Below the pieces are notes generated by a model. That model did no database searches. It had not been told where the DNA came from and saw nothing but the letters and a program-made list of their open reading frames with translations. This document shows positions 8,847-18,411 of a stretch of 64,000 nt of DNA, piece by piece. The translations under genes were made by a program, and so were the position numbers. Source of the stretch: Planctomycetales bacterium (lineage in GTDB: Bacteria; Planctomycetota; Planctomycetia; Planctomycetales; Planctomycetaceae); the NCBI GenBank assembly GCA_028285345.1, contig JANQPT010000016.1:48001-112000 (forward strand). Direction: 5' to 3'. Numbering within the stretch: position 1 is the stretch's first letter; each line of letters opens with the position of its first letter.

Positions 8847-10169
8847 ATGACTACGGCCCTGGAAACTTTGGTCAAGAACTTTGTCGATCTGCATCCCGAA
8901 GACGCGGCGCGGGCGTTGGAAGGTCTATCTCACAGTAACGCCGTCCGCCTGTTCCAGCGGTTGCCGTTGCGGGTGTTGGTCCCGCTCTGCGAGCGGGTCG
9001 GCCCGCACTGGCTGGGTCCGTTGTTGGACGAATTGAGCGAGGAACGGCGCAGTGAAATTCTTTCCTCCGTGGAACCACGAACCGCCGCAACGTGCCTGGC
9101 GCATCTCGAAGAACCGCAGCGCGAGACCTATCTCGGGGCACTTCCCGAAGCGACCGCCCGCGAGTTGCGGGAGTTGGCCGACTATCCCGCAGAAACCGCG
9201 GGCGGGATGATGGAGCCGAAAGTCGCGTCCTTGTCGGTCGACCAAACCGTGCAACAAGCGATCGCCACTATCCGCAAGGCGTCGCGCGATGCGCTGCACT
9301 ATCTGTATGTGACGAAGCGCAATGGCGAGCTGGTGGGTGTGATCAACATGCGCGACCTGCTGCTGGCCTCTCCGCGAGACCCGGTCGAGCCGCTGATCCG
9401 CCGCAACGTACTCAGTGTTTCGTCGGTGATGCCGCGCGAAGAAGTAGTCGCCCACATGCGCGAGACCGGTTTTCTGGCGCTGCCGGTTGTTAATATCGAC
9501 GGGAAGCTGGTCGGAGTCGTCAAGCACGACGAAGCATTGGAAGCGGGGCAAATTGAAGCGTTCGAAGATCTGCAGCAGATGGTCGGGGCGGGCCGGGATG
9601 AGCGAGCGCTTTCGCCGGTTTCGCTGGTCGTCAAGAGCCGCCTCCCCTGGCTGTATGTCAACCTGGCGACTGCGTTTCTGGCAGCGGCCGTGGTGGGATT
9701 GTTTGAAGAGACAATCGCCGAAATCGCGGCGCTGGCGGTCCTGTTGCCGGTGGTCGCCGGACAGGGAGGAAACACCGGTTCGCAATCGCTGGCGGTGGTC
9801 ATGCGGGGATTGGCCCTGCGCGAGATCCTGCCGAGCCTCAAAAAACGGGTGATCACCAAAGAATTTCTAGGCGGATTGATCAACGGCGTTCTGATCGCAT
9901 TCGTCACGGCCGGATGCGTGCTCGGCTGGAGACTGGTGAAGGGCGATCCCCCCTCCTCCTGCGCCGGTTTGGCAGTGGTAATCGGGCTGTCGATGATCAT
10001 CAACATGGCGGCGGCGGCCGTCTCCGGAGCGATCATCCCGCTAGCCCTCCGCGCCCTCGGCCGCGACCCGGCCCAATCCGCGTCAATTTTCCTGACCACA
10101 GTCACCGATATCGTCGGCTTCGCGTCATTCTTGGGGTTCGCGGTGTTATTTAAGAGTTGGCTGGTGTGA
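8847..10169 (+). CDS. mgtE: Magnesium transporter MgtE
   Basis: This 440-residue protein has the MgtE order: an N-terminal helical MgtE_N domain (about 1-120), a pair of CBS domains (about 125-245; VINMRDLLLA, LPVVNIDGKLVGVV), a connecting helix and a five-helix membrane domain (about 275-440). The pore motif LPVVAGQGGNTGSQSLAVVMR matches the Mg2+-selective signature. Mg2+ binding to N and CBS domains closes the channel in studied homologues. ATG 8847 follows AGAAGGTG by eight bases; 37 upstream codons are open but lack family similarity. It is divergent from cstA, with 162 bases between starts. I see no Mg2+ riboswitch in the leader. Confidence 0.95.
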   Translation: MTTALETLVKNFVDLHPEDAARALEGLSHSNAVRLFQRLPLRVLVPLCERVGPHWLGPLLDELSEERRSEILSSVEPRTAATCLAHLEEPQRETYLGALPEATARELRELADYPAETAGGMMEPKVASLSVDQTVQQAIATIRKASRDALHYLYVTKRNGELVGVINMRDLLLASPRDPVEPLIRRNVLSVSSVMPREEVVAHMRETGFLALPVVNIDGKLVGVVKHDEALEAGQIEAFEDLQQMVGAGRDERALSPVSLVVKSRLPWLYVNLATAFLAAAVVGLFEETIAEIAALAVLLPVVAGQGGNTGSQSLAVVMRGLALREILPSLKKRVITKEFLGGLINGVLIAFVTAGCVLGWRLVKGDPPSSCAGLAVVIGLSMIINMAAAAVSGAIIPLALRALGRDPAQSASIFLTTVTDIVGFASFLGFAVLFKSWLV

Positions 10170-10187
10170 GATTGCGACAGATTGGGC

Positions 10188-10811
10188 TCAGTCGCGCAGC
10201 GTCTGAGACATCAGGCTCGCAGTCTGTTCACGATTGTCGCCGCCCGCCTTCCGTAGCGCGCGTATGACGCGGGATCGTCTGGCGACATCGTGATTCTGAC
10301 TCAGCTTCCACTTTCCCTCGACTCGATCGATTTCGATCTCGAATCCGATGATGGCGTCTAGCAGTTTGTCCACAAAATCGGCGTCGGCACTCTGCAAAGA
10401 CCAAGGTATTTCTGATTCCTGCTCATAAAAGTCGACGTAGCGGCTCACAATCTCCAGCAGTTGGGCTTTGTTGTCAATGACGCGAAACGTGCCGTAGGCG
10501 TGCACCGCGGCATAGTTCCAGGTCGGGACGACATTCTTCGACTCGTACCATGAGGGAGAAATGTAGGCATGCGGACCACCGAATATCGCAAGGGCTTGGT
10601 TGCCGTCCGCACCTCGCCATTGCGGATTGGCCCTTGCCATATGGCCGATCAGGCGGCCGTGGCTTCCCGCTTCGCGCTCGAGCAATACCGGCAAGTGGGA
10701 TGCCGTGGCCGTGCTGTGATCGGCCGTCACAAGCGTCGCGAAACTGTGCTGCTCGATGAAATCGTGAAGCTTTGCTTGGTCTGACTGGGCGAATGCGGGA
10801 GGCGTGTACAT
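10188..10811 (-). CDS. PaiB-like FMN-binding protein
   Basis: The 207-residue protein starts MYTPPAFAQSDQAKLHDFIEQHSFATLVT and carries SHLPVLLE, GRLIGHMARANPQWR, AIFGGPHAYISPSWYESKNVVPTWNYAAVHAYG and IDRVEGKWKLSQN. These are the recurring blocks of the PaiB / FMN-binding split-barrel family, annotated as negative regulators of sporulation genes in Bacillus although direct DNA binding is not general. ATG 10811 has AAGGA nine bases upstream and replaces a TTG three codons earlier. It converges on mgtE with 18 bases between stops. Its biological role here is unknown. Confidence 0.88.
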   Translation of the reverse strand: MYTPPAFAQSDQAKLHDFIEQHSFATLVTADHSTATASHLPVLLEREAGSHGRLIGHMARANPQWRGADGNQALAIFGGPHAYISPSWYESKNVVPTWNYAAVHAYGTFRVIDNKAQLLEIVSRYVDFYEQESEIPWSLQSADADFVDKLLDAIIGFEIEIDRVEGKWKLSQNHDVARRSRVIRALRKAGGDNREQTASLMSQTLRD

Positions 10812-11035
10812 CAAACGCAATCCTTAATGCCAAAAAGCCATCTGGGCACGCCCGTATTGAACGTGATTCACCGGACTTGATCAGCGATGTGACACCGGCG
10901 AGTCTACGAAGTTCGCAAATTTCGAACTTCATTGCACGTGAGCTGAACGGTGCGCCCGATGGGAAATCTTGGCCGGCTGGTCAACGTGCCGCAAACCAAT
11001 TCTGTCCCGGCCGGAAACGTTGCCAGTTTCCACGC

Positions 11036-12508
11036 TCAAGCCAGCAACCCCGGCACCACATTCCCCGCCACGTCCGTCAGCCGCACGTCGCGGCCGTTGA
11101 AGCGGACGGTCAATTTGAGGTGGTCGATGCCGAACAGGTGCAGCATCGTGGCGTGCAGGTCGTTGACCTCGACCGGGTCTTCGTCGATGCCCCAGCCGAC
11201 TTCGTCAGACCGGCCGTAGACCTGGCCCCCTTTGATGCCGCCGCCTGCCATGAACAGGCTGAAGGCGAACGGATGGTGATCGCGGCCGGTGTTCGCCTCG
11301 CGTTTGCCGCGGTTTTCACCGAGCGGCGTGCGGCCGAATTCACAGCCCCAGACAACGAGCGTCTCGTCCAAGAGGCCCCGCTCCTTGAGATCCTTGATCA
11401 GCGCCGCGACCGGCTGGTCGGCCATTTTGGCGTTGAACTCGATTTCCTGATTCAGGTTGCTGTGGTGGTCCCAGGAGGCGTGAATAATGTTCGTAAACCG
11501 CACGCCCCGCTCCACCAGCCGGCGGGCGAGCAAGCAGTTGGTCGAGAACGAATGATAGGTTCCCTTGCCGCCGCCGCGTCCAAACTTCATGCCCTCTTCG
11601 GTCCGGCCCACGCCGTAGGCGTCGAGCGTGGCTTTCGTCTCGCCGGAGAGATCGATCAAATCGGGAGCGGCGGTCTGCATGCGGTAGGCCAACTCGTACG
11701 AAGAGATGCGGCTGGCGATTTCCGGATCGCGGATCCGCTCGTACCGAGCCTGGTTGAGACTGCTCAACGTTTCCAGGCCTTTCTTCTGCATCTCCATGGA
11801 AACGCCGCCCGGATTGTTCAGGTTCAGCACCGGTTCGCCTTTGTTGCGGAACAGCACGCCCTGGTAAGTCGAGGGCAAGAACCCGCTGGTCCAGTTCGAA
11901 GCCCCGCCGCTCGCCCCGCGTCCGGAGGTAAGCACGACATAACCGGGCAGGTCGCGCGACGCCGTTCCCAGCCCGTAGTTCAGCCAGGACCCGACCGACG
12001 GGAAACCGAACCGCGGCACGCCGCTGGTCATCAGCAGTTGGCCTGGGTGGTGATTGAACTGCGTCGACCGCATCGAACGGATGAGGGCGATGTCATCGGC
12101 ACAGGTGCCCAGGTTCGGCAGGACGTCGGAAAGTTCCATACCGCATTCGCCGTGCGGCTTGAACTTGCGCTTGCTGCCGATCAAGACGGCCGATTCTTTT
12201 TGGATGAACGCGAAGCGGACGTTCTTGGTGAGTGACTCCGGCAGCGGTTTGCCGTGCAGTTCGTTGAGCTTCGGTTTGGGATCGAACAGATCGAGTTGGC
12301 TCGGCGCCCCGGCCATAAAGATAAAGATGCAGTTCTTCGCCTTGGGGGCAAAGTGCGGCTGTTTCGTCGCGAGCGGATCGGACGACTCGGAAGCGAGCAG
12401 ACCGTCTTGTTGCAGCAGCGAGGCGAGCGCCAACGTGCCCAGTCCGCTGGCGGAGGTGGCCAGAAAATCGCGGCGTGTTTGCGTGAGATGTTGCCTGAGC
12501 GGATCCAT
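11036..12508 (-). CDS. DUF1501 (sulfatase-like) Tat-exported protein
   Basis: The 490-residue protein opens with MDPLRQHLTQTRRDFLATSASGLGTLALASLL, a twin-arginine signal (RRDF). It continues with the DUF1501 pattern: FIFMAGAPSQLDLFDPKPKLNELHGKPLP, SMRSTQFNHHPGQLLMTSG, SVGSWLNYGLG, VVWGCEFGRTP and GRDHHPFAFSLFMAGGGIKGG. The fold belongs to the alkaline phosphatase/sulfatase-like group, and the activity of DUF1501 proteins is not established. It starts four bases after the stop of the DUF1549/DUF1553 gene, whose GGGAG-TAA end supplies its ribosome site. This pairing recurs in planctomycetes and suggests joint periplasmic function. Confidence 0.93.
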   Translation of the reverse strand: MDPLRQHLTQTRRDFLATSASGLGTLALASLLQQDGLLASESSDPLATKQPHFAPKAKNCIFIFMAGAPSQLDLFDPKPKLNELHGKPLPESLTKNVRFAFIQKESAVLIGSKRKFKPHGECGMELSDVLPNLGTCADDIALIRSMRSTQFNHHPGQLLMTSGVPRFGFPSVGSWLNYGLGTASRDLPGYVVLTSGRGASGGASNWTSGFLPSTYQGVLFRNKGEPVLNLNNPGGVSMEMQKKGLETLSSLNQARYERIRDPEIASRISSYELAYRMQTAAPDLIDLSGETKATLDAYGVGRTEEGMKFGRGGGKGTYHSFSTNCLLARRLVERGVRFTNIIHASWDHHSNLNQEIEFNAKMADQPVAALIKDLKERGLLDETLVVWGCEFGRTPLGENRGKREANTGRDHHPFAFSLFMAGGGIKGGQVYGRSDEVGWGIDEDPVEVNDLHATMLHLFGIDHLKLTVRFNGRDVRLTDVAGNVVPGLLA

Positions 12509-12512
12509 CGAT

Positions 12513-15500
12513 TTACTCCCGTGTGACGAATTCGTCGAGATTCATGATGATGCGCGCGACGGCGACCGACGCGGCGGTCTCAGCGCGGTTGTCGGCAGGC
12601 AGTTTTGGATCGCCGATCAAGTTGTCCATCGCGTCGTTGTTGTCTTTGACCCGCGTGAGCATGTCATCGTACAGCGCGTCGAGTTGCTTGTACTCTTCTT
12701 CGGTCGGGAACCTTGCCATGCAGAGTTGGAACGCGTAGCGCAACCGCGCGGTTTTGTCTTGGGGATGCCGGGCGGCGGCTCGCTGCCCCAGCGATTGGGC
12801 GGTTTCAAAAAAGACCGGGTCGTTGAGCAGCGTGAGCGATTGCAGCGGTGTATTGGATCGTTCACGGCGGGTGCAGGTCACGTTCGACTCCGGCGCATCG
12901 AACGTAGCGAGCATGGGATAGGGGACCGTCCGTTGAAAGAATATGTATAAGCCGCGGCGGTAGCGGTCCTTGCCTTTGCTTTCCTGCCATTTGACTCCGC
13001 CTGCATATCCAAGCGCCGCGATGTCGGCCGGCAGCGGCGGTTTGACGCTGGGGCCGCCGATGTCGCGGGCGAGAAGTCCACAGGCCGCGAGGAACGAATC
13101 GCGAATGACCTCCGCTTCCAGACGAAAACGGTTCTGTCGGGCCAGCCAGGCATTGGCCGGATCGCGGCTGACCAGTTCCGGGCGGTAATTGGAGGATTGC
13201 CGGTACGTCGCCGAGTTGACGATTGTGCGGATCATCTGTTTGCGGCTCCAGCCCTGCGCAATCATTTCGCTGGCTAGCCAGTCAAGCAACTGCGGATGCG
13301 AGGGGGGATCGCCACGGGTGCCGAAGTCGTCCTCGGTGGGGACGATGGCGCGGCCGAGCAGGTTCTTCCAGATACGATTCACCGTCACACGAGCGGTCAG
13401 AGGGTTCTCAGGAGCCATCAACCAGTGGGCCAAATCCAGCCGCGACGGAGCTTTGGTCTCGGCGGGAAGGTCGTGCATGAAATCAGGAGTGTGATGTTCG
13501 ACTTCGTCGCCTTTGCGGAGAAAATCGCCCCGGATCAGCAAGTGGTTCTTACGAGCTTCGTCGTTCTTGGCGAGCGTTTGCGCGAGCGTGGGCGGATACT
13601 TCGGAGTCTTGGCAACCTGTGCATCGACGGCGGCCTTCAATTTGAGGTGTTCGGAATCGATGCTGCGGAAATAATTGTCGACGATCTTTTGTTGTTCGGG
13701 CGTGCGCCGGTCGGCGGCGATCGTTAACACGTCGAGAGTGTGGTCGGGAATGAGCTGCGCGATTTTTTCTCGCTCTGCACCGGTCACCGCCAACCGAAAC
13801 CGCCCCAACGTGGCGCTGTTGCCGGCAAGTTGTTTGATCGCGACCGTCAATGTCGCGTTTTGATCGAGTTTCACGTCATCCTTGATTTGGAATGTCGCGA
13901 CGTATCTCCCCGGTTTGACATTCTTGGTGTCGACCGACCATCCTGTGTCATCCTTGCCGTCAATCGCCGCTGTAATCGGGAGTTTCTTGTCCTGGGGGAC
14001 GGAGGTCGTCGGATTCTGCAGCGCGACAGTTTTCACTTTTGTCGGATCGCCGGTGGGAGCGACGGTGATAATAAATTCGGAGATCACAAACTTGCCGTCA
14101 TCGGCGCGGCTGTTGCCCTTATTCGGCAGACTGTCGTCAGTCAGCACCTCCAAGCGGATGCCGGTTACCTGTTTCAACTCAGTGTTGAGCACAACCGAGT
14201 AGACATCCTTAACCGGTTTCACGCCACTCGCTAGTAGCGACTTGTCGTCTTGCTTGGTGAGCGTTCCACCGCCGGCGGAGGTGAAACTGACCGGCTTCGT
14301 CACGGTCCATCCCAGTGGACCGGTGGTTGCCGCCAGCTTCTTTTCCCAGGCGGCTTGCTTCTGGGGTAATTGGTTCTTTTCGTACGTATCGAGCGCGGCT
14401 TTGAGCGGTGCGAGTTCTTTATCGAACTTGGCCTTGGCGGCGTTGTATTTCGCCAATTCCTGCGGCAGCGGCGCGGGGATGTTGACTTCTTTGTCGCTGT
14501 TGTAAAAGGCGAACAGGCCGTAATACTCGCGCTGCTTGAGCGGGTCGTATTTGTGTGAATGGCACTGCGCGCAGCCGACGGTCATTCCCAGCCAAACGGC
14601 GCCGGTGGTGTTCACGCGGTCGACGACTTGTTTGACGCGATCTTCCTCCTTGTCGGTGCCCCCTTCGGTGTTCGTCAGCGTATTGCGGTGAAATCCAGTG
14701 GCGATTTGTTGGTCGAGTGTCGCATTCGGCAGCAAGTCGCCGGCGAGTTGTTCGATCGTGAACTGGTCAAATGGCATGTCGGCGTTGATCGCGTCGATCA
14801 CCCAATTGCGGTATCGCCAGGCCCACGGTCGCGGACGATCCTTTTCATATCCGTCGCTATCGGCATAACGCGCCAAATCAAGCCAGTGACGTCCCCACCG
14901 CTCGCCGAAATGCGGCGACGCGAGCAACCGCTCTACCAGCCGCTCGTAAGCGTCGGGCCGTTCGTCATAGACGAACGCTTGAACTTCCTCGGGAGTCGGC
15001 GGCAGCCCCAACAGATCGAGGCTCAAGCGGCGAATCAGCGTCGGGCGGCTGGCGACGGGGGAAGGATCGACCTTCTCCGCTTCCAGCTTTCGCAGAATGA
15101 ACGCGTCGATCGGATTGCGAACCCAAAGGCTGTTCTTCACGTCCGGCACATCCGGCCGGGCGATTGGCTGAAACGACCAATGGTCGGCCCAGGGATCCCC
15201 CTCTTCGGGCAGCGCCACGCTGTCGGGCCAATCCGCACCCTGGTCAATCCAAGCGCGGAGCAAACCGACCTGCTCAGCGGTCAGCGGATCGCCCTCATCT
15301 TCGGGCGGCATCACTTTGTCCGAGTCGATCCGGGCGACGAAATGAATCAGCGGGCTTTTTGCGCTGTCCCCTTTGACGATCACCCGTCCGGTGTCGCCGC
15401 CGTTAAACGCGTCTTTTCGTGCATCGAGCCGCAAACCCGCTTCTTGGGTGTCCGCCGCGTGGCACATGTAGCACGACTCGGCGAAGATCGGCTGTATGTC

Positions 15501-15641
15501 CTTGATGAAGTCGACTTTGCGCTCGGCTGCCGGCGGGAGTTCCGGTTTGTTTTGCTTCTCTTCAGAGCGCACGTCGGCCGTTGGAAAAGCGATCAGAAAC
15601 AGCGTTATGCTGCAAAGAATCAAGCGGGTGCGATTGAGCAT
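12513..15641 (-). CDS. PSCyt1/DUF1549/DUF1553 cytochrome-like protein
   Basis: The 1042-residue exported protein has a signal peptide (about 1-27), a PSCyt1 heme-binding region with CYMCH (C57, C60, H61) and a conserved MPPEDEGDPL segment. A DUF1549 (PSCyt2) domain with WADHWSFQP, HFGERWGRHWLDLARYADSDGYEKD and CAQCHSHKYDP follows, then a long middle region rich in beta-strand, then DUF1553 (PSD1) with HWLMAPENPLTARVTVNRIWKNLLGR and RRGLYIFFQRTVPYP. A second CxxCH (CAQCH) is visible. The family is planctomycete-enriched and its reaction is unknown. I chose ATG 15641 for its signal peptide and the upstream GAGG. It forms a two-gene unit with the DUF1501 gene. Confidence 0.95.
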   Translation of the reverse strand: MLNRTRLILCSITLFLIAFPTADVRSEEKQNKPELPPAAERKVDFIKDIQPIFAESCYMCHAADTQEAGLRLDARKDAFNGGDTGRVIVKGDSAKSPLIHFVARIDSDKVMPPEDEGDPLTAEQVGLLRAWIDQGADWPDSVALPEEGDPWADHWSFQPIARPDVPDVKNSLWVRNPIDAFILRKLEAEKVDPSPVASRPTLIRRLSLDLLGLPPTPEEVQAFVYDERPDAYERLVERLLASPHFGERWGRHWLDLARYADSDGYEKDRPRPWAWRYRNWVIDAINADMPFDQFTIEQLAGDLLPNATLDQQIATGFHRNTLTNTEGGTDKEEDRVKQVVDRVNTTGAVWLGMTVGCAQCHSHKYDPLKQREYYGLFAFYNSDKEVNIPAPLPQELAKYNAAKAKFDKELAPLKAALDTYEKNQLPQKQAAWEKKLAATTGPLGWTVTKPVSFTSAGGGTLTKQDDKSLLASGVKPVKDVYSVVLNTELKQVTGIRLEVLTDDSLPNKGNSRADDGKFVISEFIITVAPTGDPTKVKTVALQNPTTSVPQDKKLPITAAIDGKDDTGWSVDTKNVKPGRYVATFQIKDDVKLDQNATLTVAIKQLAGNSATLGRFRLAVTGAEREKIAQLIPDHTLDVLTIAADRRTPEQQKIVDNYFRSIDSEHLKLKAAVDAQVAKTPKYPPTLAQTLAKNDEARKNHLLIRGDFLRKGDEVEHHTPDFMHDLPAETKAPSRLDLAHWLMAPENPLTARVTVNRIWKNLLGRAIVPTEDDFGTRGDPPSHPQLLDWLASEMIAQGWSRKQMIRTIVNSATYRQSSNYRPELVSRDPANAWLARQNRFRLEAEVIRDSFLAACGLLARDIGGPSVKPPLPADIAALGYAGGVKWQESKGKDRYRRGLYIFFQRTVPYPMLATFDAPESNVTCTRRERSNTPLQSLTLLNDPVFFETAQSLGQRAAARHPQDKTARLRYAFQLCMARFPTEEEYKQLDALYDDMLTRVKDNNDAMDNLIGDPKLPADNRAETAASVAVARIIMNLDEFVTRE

Positions 15642-15801
15642 CGCGCAGAGCCTCAAATTGAGAAGAATGCGGCGAGAAGGACCAAAGGCGTGGAGGTGCT
15701 CGAGCGCAACGTCTCCGCCCAAACCACCTATCAATAGTCAAACATATGACCCGACCGCTGTCAAGAATTGGCGCGTGCGGCAGCGACCGGCTTGCCGCCG
15801 T

Positions 15802-16785
15802 TTAGTTGCGCATGCTGCCGATCATCTCGTTGACCGACTGTGCGCTGCCGAAGGCAAACAGGCAGTCGCCGGTTTCAATGACCGCACTGCCGGGGGGAGG
15901 CATCAGACGATCGCCGTTGGCGCGGCGGATTCCGATGATCATCACACCCATGTCGCGCAGGTCAGTTTCGGTCAACTGTTTGCCGACGTAGGGGCTGTCG
16001 TCGCTGACTTGGATATCGGCCAATTCCAAGTCTTGGCCGCGGGTGCCGGCGATTTCCAGAAAATCTTCGACGTTGGGGCTGACCATAAAGCGGGCGATCT
16101 TGAGTGCGCCTTGCCGGTACGGGCTGACGACGCGGTTTGCTCCCGCCTGCTCCATCTTGACGGCTGCCTTTTCGTCACTGGCCCGCACGACGATTTGCAG
16201 TCCCGGCGCCAACAACCGCGCCGTGAGGCAAACGTAAATGTTGTCCGCATCGGTGGGCAAAACGGTGGCCAGCGACTTGGCACGCTCGATGGCCGCTTGT
16301 TGCAGGACGCTGTCGTCAGTCGCATCACCGATCACGTAGGGCCAGTCGTGGCGGCTACACATTGACCGCACGCGTTCTTCTTCCACATCGATCACGACAA
16401 AAGGTTGCCGCTGATCGGCGAGGTTGCGGCAAATGGTGCGGCCCATGCGGCCCGCCCCACAAACGATATAATGCCGGTCCAATTGGTCAATTTTCTTTTG
16501 CATACGTCGTTTTTCCCAAAATGACCGCAACTCCGCGCTGACGACCCACTGACCCAGGTGGAATGCGCTATAGGTAAAAATTCCCAAGCAGGTCACCAAG
16601 TAGAAGATTAAGAACAACTTCCCTTCATAGCTGAGGGGGGGAATTTCATGGCCGACAGTCGTCACGGTTTCCACGGTGTAGTACAGGCAGTCCATCCAAT
16701 CCCATTGCTCGGTGATGCGAAAGCCGAGGACGCCGACCGCAGTCAGAGTCAACAGCAACAGGATGATGGTCAGTATGCGCTGCAT
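15802..16785 (-). CDS. Two-helix potassium channel with RCK/TrkA domains
   Basis: The 327-residue protein has two membrane helices flanking a pore loop (about 1-85), then a TrkA-N Rossmann domain beginning HYIVCGAGRMGRTICRNL, and a TrkA-C domain (about 245-327; DLELADIQVSDDSPYVGKQLTETDLR). That is the MthK-type layout for K+ flux across the inner membrane. The selectivity filter reads TVGHEIPPLS, unlike canonical TVGYGD; bacterial TVGYREV or TVGYQEI variants also exist. ATG 16785 is an assumption, since a TTG at 16836 would add 17 polar residues and neither has a strong ribosome site. It lies 96 bases after hpnE on the same strand. Confidence 0.88.
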   Translation of the reverse strand: MQRILTIILLLLTLTAVGVLGFRITEQWDWMDCLYYTVETVTTVGHEIPPLSYEGKLFLIFYLVTCLGIFTYSAFHLGQWVVSAELRSFWEKRRMQKKIDQLDRHYIVCGAGRMGRTICRNLADQRQPFVVIDVEEERVRSMCSRHDWPYVIGDATDDSVLQQAAIERAKSLATVLPTDADNIYVCLTARLLAPGLQIVVRASDEKAAVKMEQAGANRVVSPYRQGALKIARFMVSPNVEDFLEIAGTRGQDLELADIQVSDDSPYVGKQLTETDLRDMGVMIIGIRRANGDRLMPPPGSAVIETGDCLFAFGSAQSVNEMIGSMRN

Positions 16786-16881
16786 TGCACTTTGGAATCC
16801 GGCGGTCTCCGCCGCCGTGCGTTGTGGCTGATTCAATCTCGCCGATGATGTTCGTGGCTCGCCGTTCCTGGCGGTGGCATT

Positions 16882-18276
16882 TTACAGGCCAAAGAGAATT
16901 TTGGACAGCAAGCCTGTCCGCAAGTCCGGGCGAATCAGCCTTTCCGAGGTTCCGGCAGCGGCCAGGATGTTCTCCGCCGCCAAGTATCCGCTGCGGACGG
17001 CCCCTTCCATCGTGCTGGGCCAGCCGGTGGCTGTCCAATCGCCTGCAAACTGCAAACCGGTCACTGGTGATTGCTGCGGCGGGCGCAACGAGTCCACACC
17101 CGGCACCATCGACAGCACCGCTTTGTGCTCAGTGACCAACCGGCTGTGTTTCAGGCCCGACTGCGAGACATCGGGCCAAATCTCCGCCAGTTCGCCGACG
17201 ACCTGCGAAATCACGTCCGACTGCAGACGCCCTTGCAGATCGTGCGAAGCACTAATCACGACTTGATAATAGTGCCAAGGCTCCCCCCCGTCAGAGGCGG
17301 GCGTCGATCCGCGCGAGAAGACCCATTGGCTCAATCGCTCGACCAGCACCGCGTGCGGCAGATCAATCACAGGACGATCAAACCACAGGTGAACGCTGGA
17401 GATCGGCGCCGTTTCCAAACTGTCGAAGTCCGGCAGGTCGCCGCGTTGCCGCTCCTCCTCCGGCAACAGCGACGAGACGCGATCTTGCGGCACCGCCAAG
17501 ATGATGTGATCGGCATCCAACTGCGATCCGTCGCGAAGTTCGACTCCAACTGCGGTGCCATCCGAAACGAGGACCGACTTCACGCCGCATTGCAGGCGGA
17601 CTTCAACACCGTGCCGCGTCAGCCAATCGGTTAGTTCTCGACCGTAGAGCGTCTCCAACGGAACGGCCGGAATCGTAACGCGCCATCCGTCCCGATGGGC
17701 GGCGAAGCCGTCCGCGAAGACCTTGCGTGCCGCAGAGACGTCAATTCGATCGAGCGATTCACTCAGAGCGCTGACCAACACGACACGCCAAAAACGTTCA
17801 ATGACTGTCGGCGACTGCCCGTGAGCCGCGAGCCACTCCGCGATCGTTTCGCCGGACCGTTTGGTTTTGAGCAGCGCCGACAGCCCCGACAGCAATCGCC
17901 GCTTTTCGCCCGTCGAAAGGAAGGCAAGCCGCCACAGCGCGGGCAATAAGTGCAATGGTGCGGGCGATGCCGAAGCAGCAAAACGGCTCCGCTCTCCGCC
18001 GGGGCCGATGAACCACAGCTCGGGCTGCGGCTGTAACAAATGATCGATGCCCACCTCGCGGCAGAAGTGATCGAAGTTTGTACAACAACCCATCGAGACA
18101 TGCTGGCAGTTGTCGATCTTTGCTCCGGTCGTCTTGTCGACAAAGGAACTCGCGCGGCCGCCAAGACGGGGCCTCGATTCTAAGAGAGTCACAGAACATC
18201 CGCGACGTCCCAAAGCGGAAGCCGCCGCCAACCCGGCTAACCCGCCCCCTACAATGATCACAGAATTGCTCGGCAT
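16882..18276 (-). CDS. hpnE: Hydroxysqualene dehydroxylase HpnE
   Basis: The 464-residue FAD enzyme has the dinucleotide motif VIIVGGGLAGLAAASALGRRG at residues 5-25, LLESRPRLGGRASSF, a C-terminal FAD motif TGLQFAGDWTATGWPSTMEGAVRSGYLAAENIL, and the amine-oxidase fold between. The LGGRASSFVDKTTGAKIDNCQHVSMGCCTNF block is characteristic of HpnE, which converts hydroxysqualene to squalene in hopanoid synthesis with HpnC and HpnD. Those partner genes are not in the window. It is divergent from the gene at 18412, with 135 bases between starts. Confidence 0.92.
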   Translation of the reverse strand: MPSNSVIIVGGGLAGLAAASALGRRGCSVTLLESRPRLGGRASSFVDKTTGAKIDNCQHVSMGCCTNFDHFCREVGIDHLLQPQPELWFIGPGGERSRFAASASPAPLHLLPALWRLAFLSTGEKRRLLSGLSALLKTKRSGETIAEWLAAHGQSPTVIERFWRVVLVSALSESLDRIDVSAARKVFADGFAAHRDGWRVTIPAVPLETLYGRELTDWLTRHGVEVRLQCGVKSVLVSDGTAVGVELRDGSQLDADHIILAVPQDRVSSLLPEEERQRGDLPDFDSLETAPISSVHLWFDRPVIDLPHAVLVERLSQWVFSRGSTPASDGGEPWHYYQVVISASHDLQGRLQSDVISQVVGELAEIWPDVSQSGLKHSRLVTEHKAVLSMVPGVDSLRPPQQSPVTGLQFAGDWTATGWPSTMEGAVRSGYLAAENILAAAGTSERLIRPDLRTGLLSKILFGL

Positions 18277-18411
18277 GAATCACGGTACGGTTGGGATGCA
18301 GGTGTCGATCGACGGTTCGAGCTGCGTTACTCAATTTGCGATGGTGCCCGACAGGGTATATGATCGATTCGCACTTCACAATTCGCCCCGCACGCGGGAG
18401 GTCAAAGCGCG

